Below are positions 14,607 to 23,970 of a DNA stretch of 64,000 bases, piece by piece. The DNA lies in assembly GCA_964490875.1 (NCBI GenBank), contig CAZBEF010000001.1, positions 248,001-312,000 on the forward strand, given 5' to 3'. This DNA comes from CAYYYG01 sp964490875. GTDB lineage: Bacteria > Patescibacteriota > Microgenomatia > UBA1406 > GWC2-37-13. The position numbers and the translations under genes were made by a program. The notes beneath the pieces are model-generated. The model saw only the letters and a program-made list of their open reading frames with translations. It had not been told where the DNA came from and did not search any database. Position 1 is the stretch's first letter. The number at the start of each line of letters is the position of its first letter.

Positions 14607-16379
14607 ATGAATATCAATTCAGCTTTGTTTAAAGGAGAAGAAAAACCAGATGGATTTGCCGGATATATTGCTGATGGCAACATCTTTTGTATTCTTGAAG
14701 CCGGAGAAGGATATACCAAGGAAGAAGGACACAATGCAATCCGTTTACTAAAAGATATATGTATTAAATATTCGGAGAATCCAACTGTTGTAGATCAGCA
14801 CATACGAGAGCTTATCCGCGAAGGTAATCTTCCAGTCCGCGTCTCCTTGGCACTCGGTATAGTTGGATCGGGTGAATTACATCTTAAAACATTAGGAGAT
14901 GGACAAGTATGGCTTCGCAGAGGAACCGATTTCGTAAATCTTATTAAAGGAAATCACAGTGCAGCCGGTCCGACAAAGCCCGAAGATACGTTTGTTTTTA
15001 CAACCAATACATTTATAAATACTATTGCTGCACCAGCTGCCCTCACCTCATTTATAGAAAATCCATCGTTATCCGACGGTGTTGAAGAGTTAAACTTATT
15101 TATGAAGAATAAAGGCCGCGCCGAAGGAATCGCGCTTTTTGCCCGTATATCTTCTGCAAAAGTGCACGAGGAACATATGGCTGTCGTTCCGGCAACTGCT
15201 GAAATAGAAAAAGACGAGCCAGTGCAGAAACCGTCTAAAAAATTTCTGCATGTGCCCAAACTGCCAGATATGAATGCCTTGCTTCAAACAAACAAAAAGA
15301 AAAAGATAGTCACGTTTGGTTTTGTTTTCATTATTCTCTGTATTCTCATCTGGAGTGTAGGATTTGGATACAAAAGAAGGCAAACAGCACAGGCGCTTGA
15401 GAGAATTAAACATTCACGAGAAATAGTTACGCAGAAACTTAATCAGTCTGACGAAGTAGCCTTCCTCAATCCACAACGATCTTTGGTTCTTATTAACGAA
15501 GCCAATAGCGAAGTTGCTTCATTAAGAAAAGAAATCGGGTCTGATTATCAAAAAGAAGTAGACGAGCTTGCTGCAATGGTCAAACAGCGCGAAGATCAGA
15601 TTACTCATAAAGAAAATAAAAAAGCTGATGAGTTTTTTGATCTATCGATTGATAATAAAAACGCTAATGGGAGCAAAATGTTTTTAGATGGAGATCAGTT
15701 GGCAGTTTTAGATACAAAAAATGGATATATATATAAATTATCTATAGAAAAAAAATCGTTGGATAAAGTGTCAGCTTCTGAAGTAAAATCCGCAAGTTTG
15801 CTTGTACAATACGAAGACACGATTTATTTTTTTGTTCAAGGAAAAGGACTCTATAAATTTAATGATGCAGGAAAAGCCGTAAAAGTAATCGATGCTGATG
15901 ACGAATTGGGATCTGTTGCTGATATTTCGGTTTATAATGGCAATCTTTATTTTCTCGCACCTACGAAAAATAAAATCTATAAATATGTTCCAACAGAAAA
16001 TGGCTTCTCAGAAAAATCCGTTTACACAAAGTCAGAGTCATCGGTGCTGCGGCAGACTTCTTCTATCGCTATTGATTCTTCGGTGTACGCGGCCTCAACC
16101 GATACAATCCTGAAATATACTGCTGGTGTTGAAGATGAATTTAAAACCGTGTTCCCAGAAGAAGGCGTACATATTTATAAAGTTATCACGAATGCAGATC
16201 TTGAAAAAGTATACGCTTGGGACAGAGCAAATGGTGTTCTATATATTCTAGCCAAAAATGGCACCTATGAAAGGCAGGTTAGATCGAGCTCGTTTGCTAA
16301 AGCAGATGATGTTGCTGTATTTGGCAATACTGCATATACTCTTGAAAACAAAAAAATTTATTCAATTAGCATAGAATAG
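14607..16379 (+). CDS. Membrane protein with PP2C-like cytoplasmic domain and propeller-like ectodomain
   Basis: The 590-residue protein has three parts. Residues 1-190 resemble a PP2C-type phosphatase fold (ADGNIFCILEAGEG at the position of the usual DGxGG, LKTLGDGQVWLRR at the GDS/GD position), but the metal-binding aspartates are poorly kept, so it may be inactive. One membrane helix lies at 233-254. A coiled segment at 255-345 is followed by about 240 residues of short repeated strands (LDTKNGYIYKLSIE, YEDTIYFFVQGKGLYKF, YNGNLYFLAPTKNKIYKY), which look like a beta-propeller outside the cell. It could sense an outside signal and relay it inward (inference). Confidence 0.6.
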   Translation: MNINSALFKGEEKPDGFAGYIADGNIFCILEAGEGYTKEEGHNAIRLLKDICIKYSENPTVVDQHIRELIREGNLPVRVSLALGIVGSGELHLKTLGDGQVWLRRGTDFVNLIKGNHSAAGPTKPEDTFVFTTNTFINTIAAPAALTSFIENPSLSDGVEELNLFMKNKGRAEGIALFARISSAKVHEEHMAVVPATAEIEKDEPVQKPSKKFLHVPKLPDMNALLQTNKKKKIVTFGFVFIILCILIWSVGFGYKRRQTAQALERIKHSREIVTQKLNQSDEVAFLNPQRSLVLINEANSEVASLRKEIGSDYQKEVDELAAMVKQREDQITHKENKKADEFFDLSIDNKNANGSKMFLDGDQLAVLDTKNGYIYKLSIEKKSLDKVSASEVKSASLLVQYEDTIYFFVQGKGLYKFNDAGKAVKVIDADDELGSVADISVYNGNLYFLAPTKNKIYKYVPTENGFSEKSVYTKSESSVLRQTSSIAIDSSVYAASTDTILKYTAGVEDEFKTVFPEEGVHIYKVITNADLEKVYAWDRANGVLYILAKNGTYERQVRSSSFAKADDVAVFGNTAYTLENKKIYSISIE

Positions 16380-16388
16380 GCTTCATTT

Positions 16389-18311
16389 TTATTTTGAGAG
16401 GGGAAGTTTAATGAAGAAGGTAGTTCCTTTATTCTCTACACTTTCAAACCATACCGTTCCTCCCAGATTTTCGACGAATGATTTTACCACAAATAGCCCG
16501 AGACCAGTTCCCTCTGTTTCGCTTTTGAGTGCGTTATCGGCTCTGAAAAATTTAGAGAAGATGTTGGATTTATCTTTCTCTGGAATACCTATACCCTGAT
16601 CTGAAACTTCAATCTGAACAGAATCTTTTAATACGGAAAGAGTTGTTTTTACTTCACTATCTGGTCTACTGTACTTGACTGCATTTGACATTAGATTTTC
16701 AATAACTTCACGGAATCTTTTTTTATCCAGAGTAAGTGGAAAGGTTTGATTTCCGGTTGTATCGAAAAGAACGCGTATATTTTTTCTTTTTCCCTCTGCT
16801 TCCAGATCGCGCACAGTATCTTTTATGACTTCGATTATATCCACTAGAGTTGGCTCATATGGAATTCTTTTTTGATCAATGCGGGACACATTTAAAAGAT
16901 CATTAACAAGAGTGATAAGCCTTTTGTCATTCTCATATACATACTGCATGGTTTCTTTGAGTTCTGGTGTTAGTTCACCCATATCGCCACCCAATACCAT
17001 TTCAATATTCCAACGAATACTTCCGAGCGGGGTACGGAGCTGATGGGCGGCTATTGAGATGAAAGTATCTTTTGCTCGCTCGAGCTCACGCTCTTGGGTG
17101 GCATCGCGGAAAACCACCACACATCCGGTGATATTGCCATTTTTATCGGTAATGGGAGCTGCGCTATCTGATATCGGAATTCTGCGTCCATCGCGGTGGG
17201 CGATTAATGTATGCGATTTTAGCTCTTGTATTATGCCGTCTTTTATTACCTTTTCAACAAAGGGCATGTAGGGAATGTTGGGGGTATCTTCTCCTATAAA
17301 TCGAAATATCTGTGAATAATACTTTCCTTTTGCTTCGGCAAATGTATATCCCGAAAGTTGTTCAGCGATTTTGTTCATAACAATAATTTCACATTTGAGA
17401 TCTACTGCAAATACCGCATCGCCGATTGATTTTAAAATGGTTTCTATACGCTGCTTTTCTTGTTCAAGTTCGGTGGTTCTCGTTTTCACCATCTCTTCAA
17501 GATGGAGACGAGTCTCCTCAAGCTGAGAAGTTCTTTCAATAATCTGTTTTTCCAGTGTATCACGACTCATGAAGGAAACTTTTTCATTATTTAAAATTCC
17601 TTCAGGCAGGATATTAAAAAAGTACGAAGTGATTGTATAATCATAGTTTTTCTTTAAATATTCAAATGTATTACGTACAACAGTTAGAGCATTTGCTTCG
17701 CCTGCTTTAATATAGAGTTCTTCAAATAGAACCGCATATAATTTCTGAAATGCTTGTGTTAGAACTTCTACATTTGCATCTTGAACAATCACTTTTTCAT
17801 AATTTATTCCAGCACGGGTTATCTCGATTTTTTCAAGAAGCGTATTTTTTGTCTCATTAAATATATTCTGTGAAATCTGATCTGGTCTCACCGTCTGTAA
17901 CAGAGGCTCTGTCAGTTGTGATGTGCAAATTTGATATAACAGAAAGTGCTGTTCTATATCTGGAAGAAATATAAGCCGTGCTGCTGGATTTAAGTTTTGA
18001 ATCGCAATATGTTTACCTATGTCTGACCGAAGAGTAGTTGGTGTAAAGGTGCTTTTGATTTCTGGCGGCTTATGAGTTGTTATATATCCTTCAATCATGA
18101 AGTACTGCGATAGAAAGGCTGTTTTGCGCTCATTTTCTGGTAAAGAAGTATAACTTTTATACTTTTCAGATAAAATACGCGGCCGATCGATTTGGATAAT
18201 ACTGAGCGCATAGTCTATTAATCGATCTTCTTCAAGCACTACATTCGGTTTTTTTTGGCTGAAGAAATTTTTGATGGTTTGTGACAAAGAAGTTTTCTTA
18301 TGCAGCTCCAT
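16389..18311 (-). CDS. PAS-domain sensor histidine kinase
   Basis: The 640-residue kinase has an uncharacterised N-terminal region (1-250), a coiled coil (about 255-290), a PAS domain (286-410; IGDAVFAVDLKCEIIVMNKIAEQLSG in two parts), a dimerisation/phosphoacceptor helix with AAHQLRTPLG (H423), and an ATPase domain with N-box NLMSNAVKY (539-547), G1 box DQGIGIP and G2 box GTGLGL (601-606). No membrane helix is evident, so it is probably cytoplasmic. No response regulator is adjacent; two stand-alone receivers lie at 41763-42549. The upstream ClpC-like gene is on the same strand with a 54-nt gap. Confidence 0.92.
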   Translation of the reverse strand: MELHKKTSLSQTIKNFFSQKKPNVVLEEDRLIDYALSIIQIDRPRILSEKYKSYTSLPENERKTAFLSQYFMIEGYITTHKPPEIKSTFTPTTLRSDIGKHIAIQNLNPAARLIFLPDIEQHFLLYQICTSQLTEPLLQTVRPDQISQNIFNETKNTLLEKIEITRAGINYEKVIVQDANVEVLTQAFQKLYAVLFEELYIKAGEANALTVVRNTFEYLKKNYDYTITSYFFNILPEGILNNEKVSFMSRDTLEKQIIERTSQLEETRLHLEEMVKTRTTELEQEKQRIETILKSIGDAVFAVDLKCEIIVMNKIAEQLSGYTFAEAKGKYYSQIFRFIGEDTPNIPYMPFVEKVIKDGIIQELKSHTLIAHRDGRRIPISDSAAPITDKNGNITGCVVVFRDATQERELERAKDTFISIAAHQLRTPLGSIRWNIEMVLGGDMGELTPELKETMQYVYENDKRLITLVNDLLNVSRIDQKRIPYEPTLVDIIEVIKDTVRDLEAEGKRKNIRVLFDTTGNQTFPLTLDKKRFREVIENLMSNAVKYSRPDSEVKTTLSVLKDSVQIEVSDQGIGIPEKDKSNIFSKFFRADNALKSETEGTGLGLFVVKSFVENLGGTVWFESVENKGTTFFIKLPLSK

Positions 18312-18365
18312 ATAATTATGATAAGGAACAACTATTTTATTTGCAATCGGAGAGACTGCACAGAG

Positions 18366-21300
18366 TTATGCTTGCTGAGGCTGAAGTGACTCATCTTTTG
18401 GCTCTTCTACAGCCGGAGGAGGCATCACTTTATTGGAATCTGTTTTTTTGTTTTCTTTGTCTGGATCTGCTGTTTTATCTTCTTCTTTTGCAGCTTCTTC
18501 CCTTGGTTTTTCCTTTACGTCTTTGGATGCACAGTTTGTGCAGATCGTTGTGGCGTGCTGCGACACTTCGGTTGTAAATTCATTATTACATTTTCCGCAG
18601 ATGAAGGTTTTTATTTCATGTTTCTCTTCATCACTTACTTCCATGCGTTCAACACTGAATATAAAGTTGTCGCCATCATAATCTACTAATATCACATCGC
18701 CCGGCTGAGCTTTCTTTTCTATAATTAGTGAAGAGATTGGATTCTCGACCAGTTTCTGAATTGCTCTTCGTAATGGTCGTGCTCCATAAACTGGATCAAA
18801 TCCCGCGCGGACAATTTCTTTCTGTGCTGCTTCGGTAACAACAAAGTCCATATCCTGATCTTCCAAAAGTTTTCGAAGCGCTTTCAGCTGAAGTTTTACG
18901 ATTAGCAGCATGTGCTGGAACTTCAGAGGTTCAAAGATGATGACTTCATCAAACCGGTTAATAAGCTCAGGTCTAAAGAATTTTCGCAGCTCATTCATTA
19001 CTTTTTCTTTGAGAATTCCATATTGCTTGCGATCTGTTTCTTCCTCAACTGTTTTCTTTTCTTCCAGTTCTTTCTCAAGCGGGAAGTCGGCTCCAAAATA
19101 CTCTTTTAGCTGCTGCTGCTTCCAAGCTTTCTGACCTTTTTCTCTAAACCAAAGTGCTTCACCGACCACAATAATCTCTCGGCCCTCCGGGGAGAATGTA
19201 TGAATATCCCAATGAGTCAGTGGCAGTGTGCCTTTATCTACCGTTACATCGGCAAAATAATCTTTTAACTGTCCTGTTTCCCATTTATTGGCTCCTTCTT
19301 TTCTTCTCCAGAATCGATCTTTATACGTAATTATTTCAAAACCATCTGTTGAGAAAGCATGAGTCTTTAATTTAGTTGTGGGGAGCTGTTCGTCGGCTGC
19401 ATCTGGCGTGGCATTGATGACAACTTGATCTTTGAAATATTCGCCTAATGTAGCACTATTCCATATTTTTGAAGTTGGCGTATCCCGATACATTACTATA
19501 TTCCCTTTTGTAATCATTTCCAAACCTTTGGATGAAAGGGCCTGTGTTTCAAATCCTTGAATTGGGAATTCGGTGGTGGTTTCTGCTTTTTCCTGAGTCT
19601 TTGACTGTTGAATTTTTTGTCCATCAAAATAATCAAAGAGCATTCCTGATTCCCATGTGGTATCTGTCTTCTTTAATTTCGGCGCTTGTGCCATGTCGGC
19701 GGATTCATTTTCAGCTGGAATAGGGGAGTCATTGCCAAAATATTCAACAGCCGTCATCTGCTTCCATACTGTCTGTCCGGCGTCCTTCACCCACATATTT
19801 TCACCGACTACTATATATTCTTGTCCGGTTGGGGCAAATGTATGCGCTTTCCAATTACCATTTGGCAGTTCACCTTTGGCAATGGTCATTCCCTGGAAAT
19901 AATCTTTTGTCAAACCTGTTTCCCAGTCGGTACTGCCGGCTTTTCTTCTCCAGAATCGGTTTTTAAATGTGACAACCTCCATGTCTTCGGGCGAGAAGGC
20001 TAGTGTATCAAGCATCGCCGTCGGCAATTGTTCATCTGGTGCATCAGGCAGAGCATTAATAACAACATTATCTTTAAAGTATTCTATTAAGTTGGTTGAT
20101 TGCCAGACCTTAGATGTTGTTGAGGTGCGATAAATAACTTTATCACCTTTTGTCATCATCTCCTGTCCCTGAGACGATATGGCATGGGTGTCGATCGGGC
20201 TGATTGGGAATTCGGTATCTGTTCCTTCGAGTTTTTGTCCGGCAAAATATTCAGAAAGTGCCATATTACTCCATTTTGTAGGTTCGTTGCCTTTTGCATC
20301 GCGGACATACATTTTTCCATCAATTGTCAGAATTTCGCGGCCTCTCGGTGAGAAAACAAAAGAATTCATCAGTATTGGCTGAACTGCTGGTTTTGCGGTT
20401 TGAGCATCTGGAGCACCATCAACTTTCTGACCGCTTCGGACAAAGTATTTCGCACCGATTGTCAGTATTTCGCGGCCATGCGGCGAGAAAGCATAGGTGG
20501 ATACAACAGGAGGTTCTTCAACCTCAGTTCGTCCTGCCTTCAGAAGTTCGTCTTGAATAATTTTTGATCCAATATTCGATGTACAAATAATGACGGTATT
20601 TTTGAAAGAAATAACATGCCCTTTATTGTCTGTTAAACGGCCGTCATCAAGAATCTGCAGAAGGATATTAAAAATGTCCGGGTGGGCTTTTTCTACTTCG
20701 TCGAACAGTACTACTGAGTATGGTTTTCGTCTTACCGCCTCTGTTAATTTTCCACCTTCTTCGTATCCAACATAACCGGGAGGTGCGCCTAAAAGTTTAG
20801 CAACCTCATGCCGTTCCATATACTCGGTCATATCGAATCTGATCATCGATTCTTCCTGATCAAACAGTACTTCGGCAAGTGTTTTGGCAAGTTCGGTTTT
20901 ACCGACTCCGGTTGGTCCAAGGAATACAAAACTACCAATCGGGTGCGATGCGGATTTTAATCCAGCTCGTCCTCTTTTTACAGCTTGGGCTACTACACTT
21001 ACTGCATTCTCCTGTCCAATAAGCCGTGCATGCATGATTTTTTCGAGATTGGCTAAACGATCCATTTCTGAGCCGCTTAGTTTATTTACTGGAATACCAG
21101 TCCACTGAGAAACCACGTCTTTAATCATTTCAATCGAAACAGCGCTTGTCGTTTGTGCTTTCTTGATATCATATTCTTCTTTTTTGTCTTTCAAATCACC
21201 CTGTATATCATCAATCTTCGATTTAAGAATGCGTGCTTTGACTCGATCTTTTGCTTTTTCGGCTTCCTGCATTTCCTGCGTAAGCTGAGAAATCCTGTCT

Positions 21301-22958
21301 TGCAGAGACTTCATTACCTCGGGAAGTGAAATAAGGGGTAGTCGTACTGCAGAGGCTGCTTCATCGATAAGATCGACTGCTTTGTCCGGGAGGAATCGTT
21401 CACCGACATATCGTTTAGAAAATTTGACTGCGGCTTCTACAGCATCATCAGGAATTTTTACTCGGTGGAAGGCTTCGTATTTATTTCTTAGTGCTTTAAC
21501 CATTTTGATTGCTGCTTCTTCGGTAGGCTCCGGAACCAATACCGGCTGAAACCGTCGTTCAAGCGCCGGATCTTTTTCGATATATTTTCTATATTCTGTT
21601 AGCGTTGTGGCTCCAATCAGTTGTAAATCTCCTCGTGCCATTGCTGGTTTTATAAAGTTGGCAACATCAGCCGAACCTTCACCGCCGCCGCCTGCGCCTA
21701 CTATCGTATGAATTTCATCAATAAACATGATGATCCTACCTTGTGAATTGCGGATATCTTCTATCAGATTCTTCATGCGTTCTTCAAATTCTCCCCGATG
21801 TGATGCTCCGGCAAGAATTCCCATGAGATCAAGCTGAAGAATTCGTTTTTCAAGAAGAGATTCGGGAACCTGCTTAGCAACTATTTTTTCAGCCAAACCT
21901 TCTACGATTGCGGTTTTACCGACACCAGCTTCTCCAACCAATGCAGGATTATTTTTTGTTCTTCGTGACAATATATGAATGACGCGCTCAATTTCTACTG
22001 ATCGCTCTACAACCGGATCCAAAAGCCCTTGAGCTGCTTTCTCGGTTAAGTCTATGGTGAATTGTTCCATCAAACTTTTCTTTCCGCCATCCTGAGCTTT
22101 TGTTTTTTCCAATCCTTCTTTTTTACCAAGAATTTTTTTATTCAAATCTTCTTTTTTAACGCCGAGTTTCACCAATATTTTTGCTCCCACGCCTTCTTTT
22201 TCATCATACAAAGAAAGCAGAATATGTTCTGGTGAAATAAACTCGAAGCCCAGTTTGCGTGCTGTCAAAAGAGAATTATCGATAATTCGTTTCACCCTCG
22301 GCGCAACCTGAGGGGGCTTGGCATTACTTTCTTTTTTATATATCTTAGCCAGTGTATCTTCAATAAGTTGAGGCTGGACTTTCAGTTCTACAAAAAGTTT
22401 ATAAATCTCACCGTCTGTCAGGAGACCATGAAGCAAATGTTCGCTATCTAAAAATGAGTTGTGCAGTTCGCGGGCTTTATTATTGGCAGCCATGAAAACT
22501 CGGTTCGACCGCTGTGTAAGATGTGTCATTACATCTAGTTCTCCTCTTTTTTGCTGATTGATATTGGAATTAAGAAGTGCTGACTGAGATTGCCCATTTG
22601 CTTGTGTATTCTGTACACCTACGGCAACATTCTTACCCGCGGCTCCATTGGTTTGTGAAACCGATACCTGAGAACTATCTTGCTGTGCACCATTCATCGG
22701 TTGAGGATATTGCTGATTGGGTTGCATATTACCGGATGTAACGGTAGTTCGAGTTACTGTCTGGGGTTGTTGATCATATTGAGGCATTTGAGGTTGTGGC
22801 GGGCTGCCAATACCATTATACGATTGTCCGCCTGAAACATATTGCGGAGATGATTGTGATGTTGTCGTAGTGTATGTTTCTTGTTGATATGAAACCTGTC
22901 CTGCATCTGCAGGCCCAGAAGCTTGCTGTTTTTTTTTGAAATCGAAAAATCCGACCAT
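18366..22958 (-). CDS. ClpC/ClpB-like AAA+ unfoldase with a ~500-residue repeat domain inside D2
   Basis: This is a 1530-residue protein where ClpC is normally about 800-850. In order: a Q/S/T-rich disordered tail (1-140); Clp N-domain (145-280; LHNSFLDSEHLLHGLL); D1 with Walker A GEAGVGKT and Walker B MFIDEIHT; a short middle coiled coil (545-600), ClpC-sized; D2 with GPTGVGKT (681-688), GAPPGYVGYEEGG and LFDEVEKAHP, up to sensor-1 ICTSNIGS (791-798). Then about 811-1308 is a foreign repeat region. D2 resumes at YGILKEKVMNELRKFFRPEL with the arginine-finger segment NRFDE and sensor-2 YGARPLRRAI. The end has a CxxC...CxxC zinc ribbon (1454-1476). It presumably unfolds proteins with ATP; the inserted repeats may recruit substrates. 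Confidence 0.92.
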   Translation of the reverse strand: MVGFFDFKKKQQASGPADAGQVSYQQETYTTTTSQSSPQYVSGGQSYNGIGSPPQPQMPQYDQQPQTVTRTTVTSGNMQPNQQYPQPMNGAQQDSSQVSVSQTNGAAGKNVAVGVQNTQANGQSQSALLNSNINQQKRGELDVMTHLTQRSNRVFMAANNKARELHNSFLDSEHLLHGLLTDGEIYKLFVELKVQPQLIEDTLAKIYKKESNAKPPQVAPRVKRIIDNSLLTARKLGFEFISPEHILLSLYDEKEGVGAKILVKLGVKKEDLNKKILGKKEGLEKTKAQDGGKKSLMEQFTIDLTEKAAQGLLDPVVERSVEIERVIHILSRRTKNNPALVGEAGVGKTAIVEGLAEKIVAKQVPESLLEKRILQLDLMGILAGASHRGEFEERMKNLIEDIRNSQGRIIMFIDEIHTIVGAGGGGEGSADVANFIKPAMARGDLQLIGATTLTEYRKYIEKDPALERRFQPVLVPEPTEEAAIKMVKALRNKYEAFHRVKIPDDAVEAAVKFSKRYVGERFLPDKAVDLIDEAASAVRLPLISLPEVMKSLQDRISQLTQEMQEAEKAKDRVKARILKSKIDDIQGDLKDKKEEYDIKKAQTTSAVSIEMIKDVVSQWTGIPVNKLSGSEMDRLANLEKIMHARLIGQENAVSVVAQAVKRGRAGLKSASHPIGSFVFLGPTGVGKTELAKTLAEVLFDQEESMIRFDMTEYMERHEVAKLLGAPPGYVGYEEGGKLTEAVRRKPYSVVLFDEVEKAHPDIFNILLQILDDGRLTDNKGHVISFKNTVIICTSNIGSKIIQDELLKAGRTEVEEPPVVSTYAFSPHGREILTIGAKYFVRSGQKVDGAPDAQTAKPAVQPILMNSFVFSPRGREILTIDGKMYVRDAKGNEPTKWSNMALSEYFAGQKLEGTDTEFPISPIDTHAISSQGQEMMTKGDKVIYRTSTTSKVWQSTNLIEYFKDNVVINALPDAPDEQLPTAMLDTLAFSPEDMEVVTFKNRFWRRKAGSTDWETGLTKDYFQGMTIAKGELPNGNWKAHTFAPTGQEYIVVGENMWVKDAGQTVWKQMTAVEYFGNDSPIPAENESADMAQAPKLKKTDTTWESGMLFDYFDGQKIQQSKTQEKAETTTEFPIQGFETQALSSKGLEMITKGNIVMYRDTPTSKIWNSATLGEYFKDQVVINATPDAADEQLPTTKLKTHAFSTDGFEIITYKDRFWRRKEGANKWETGQLKDYFADVTVDKGTLPLTHWDIHTFSPEGREIIVVGEALWFREKGQKAWKQQQLKEYFGADFPLEKELEEKKTVEEETDRKQYGILKEKVMNELRKFFRPELINRFDEVIIFEPLKFQHMLLIVKLQLKALRKLLEDQDMDFVVTEAAQKEIVRAGFDPVYGARPLRRAIQKLVENPISSLIIEKKAQPGDVILVDYDGDNFIFSVERMEVSDEEKHEIKTFICGKCNNEFTTEVSQHATTICTNCASKDVKEKPREEAAKEEDKTADPDKENKKTDSNKVMPPPAVEEPKDESLQPQQA
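19089..20210 (-). repeat. Tandem super-repeat inside the ClpC-like gene
   Basis: Within the D2 insertion, about 50-residue modules recur. Each has an AFSPxGxEIIT-like strand pair, a WxRR/YVR strand, a W about 10 residues on, and an LxEYF ending. Eight near-complete copies plus one half copy are visible. A three-module block is duplicated: residues 917-1076 (nt 19731-20210) and 1131-1290 (nt 19089-19568). The two blocks share long identical stretches such as EYFKD, VVINA, PDA, DEQLPT and RFWRRK, which points to a fairly recent 642-nt-period duplication. Confidence 0.85.
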
Positions 22959-22964
22959 GAATCC

Positions 22965-22993
22965 ATTATGAAGAAATACTTGACAAATGTCAA
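22965..22993 (-). promoter_or_regulatory. Promoter of the ClpC-like gene with palindrome over the -35
   Basis: On the minus strand: TTGACA (22988-22993), 17-nt spacer, CATAAT (22965-22970), then 6 nt to ATG 22958, so the message is leaderless. The -35 is part of the palindrome TTGACATTTGTCAA (22980-22993), a candidate operator. The same TTGAC-N4-GTCAA pattern overlaps the -35 of the gene starting at 43739. Confidence 0.7.
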
Positions 22994-23078
22994 TATAAAA
23001 GATAGCTTATTAATATGCTTAGATTTATCAAAGCATTAAAAAAGTAGTTATAGAAGCACATTACAAGAAAAACGGTAT

Positions 23079-23957
23079 ATGAACATCAAAAACACTATTA
23101 TATATATATGTATTATTATAGTATTCGGAACTCTGCTTTTTAGACCCCCGGTAGCCCGCGGTGAATGCGCCAATTCTATTGCCGCTGTTTGGGATGCCCT
23201 AATAGCCAGTGCAGGATCCATCAATAATCCGTCGGAGGCAAAAAGTTTCTTAGATAGAATGTATAGTATTTTGTTTAATAGAGAACTTACCCAATGCGAT
23301 GAAAATGGAAATCCTATCGCTGCTCCTACCATAGATCCAAATGCTCCGATTCCTACTATTGATCCAAATGCTCCAACACCGGGACCAATAGTTCCTCCCG
23401 ATGGTGATTTAAATGCAAAGGCATTTTACTGCGCTTCTCAAATATCTCCCCATTTACAATTGTGCAAAATGTGGGATTATGGAGGATTCTGTAGATTAGT
23501 TGATACAGTAAATTGTAATAATATAAATAGTACAAAGAGAGACGGGCTTACAGATCCAACGAGATACTGGTGCACCAATTTAGTGAAAGATGCGGTAAGT
23601 ATGGCTTATGGACAACCACAAAGCACATTTAATTTAAGTGAGAGTGTAGTGGGCCAGACTTCCAATTGGAAATCAAAAGGGTGGCCTTATTACAGTTATT
23701 TTTACGGTAATCACGAGCAGGTTTTAAAAACTGTCAAACCCGGATGTGCAATGTTTATGATGTCCACATATGAAGTCCATAATGGCCATGAACATGTAGC
23801 AGTTTTAAAAAGTGTTGAGTTGGATCAATATGGTAATGGTACGGTTCGGACATTAGATGCTAATGGGCCTGTTAAGGAATCACAATATCAGGTTCACAAC
23901 TGGGATTTTGTACCAGTGAGTTATTTATATCCTCAAATCAGTTACGGTTGTTTATAA
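23079..23957 (+). CDS. Secreted CHAP/NlpC-like amidase
   Basis: The 292-residue protein starts with a signal peptide (hydrophobic 7-22, then PPVARGECANS). A linker follows with two TIDPNAP repeats (about 84-99). The C-terminal domain (about 115-292) has a catalytic-type Cys in YWCTNLVKDAV (C165) and a His in GHEHVAVLKSV (H237/H239), then RTLDANG. The Cys-His order and spacing suit a CHAP-type peptidoglycan amidase/endopeptidase. Such enzymes often open the wall for secretion machines. It is followed after 13 nt by a small anchored protein and then by a VirB6/TrbL-like gene, which supports that role. Confidence 0.7.
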   Translation: MNIKNTIIYICIIIVFGTLLFRPPVARGECANSIAAVWDALIASAGSINNPSEAKSFLDRMYSILFNRELTQCDENGNPIAAPTIDPNAPIPTIDPNAPTPGPIVPPDGDLNAKAFYCASQISPHLQLCKMWDYGGFCRLVDTVNCNNINSTKRDGLTDPTRYWCTNLVKDAVSMAYGQPQSTFNLSESVVGQTSNWKSKGWPYYSYFYGNHEQVLKTVKPGCAMFMMSTYEVHNGHEHVAVLKSVELDQYGNGTVRTLDANGPVKESQYQVHNWDFVPVSYLYPQISYGCL

Positions 23958-23970
23958 TTTTTGAAAATGT

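Noticed and set aside
19686..20003. Plus-strand frames opposite the ClpC insertion
   Set aside because: The minus-strand frame is open across 4.6 kb and the repeats are clear at protein level there; the opposite frames show no domain.
18366..22958. The ClpC insertion as an assembly chimera
   Set aside because: The frame stays open across both junctions, D2 resumes at the right place, and the modules are diverged from each other rather than exact copies. Read mapping would still be the final test.
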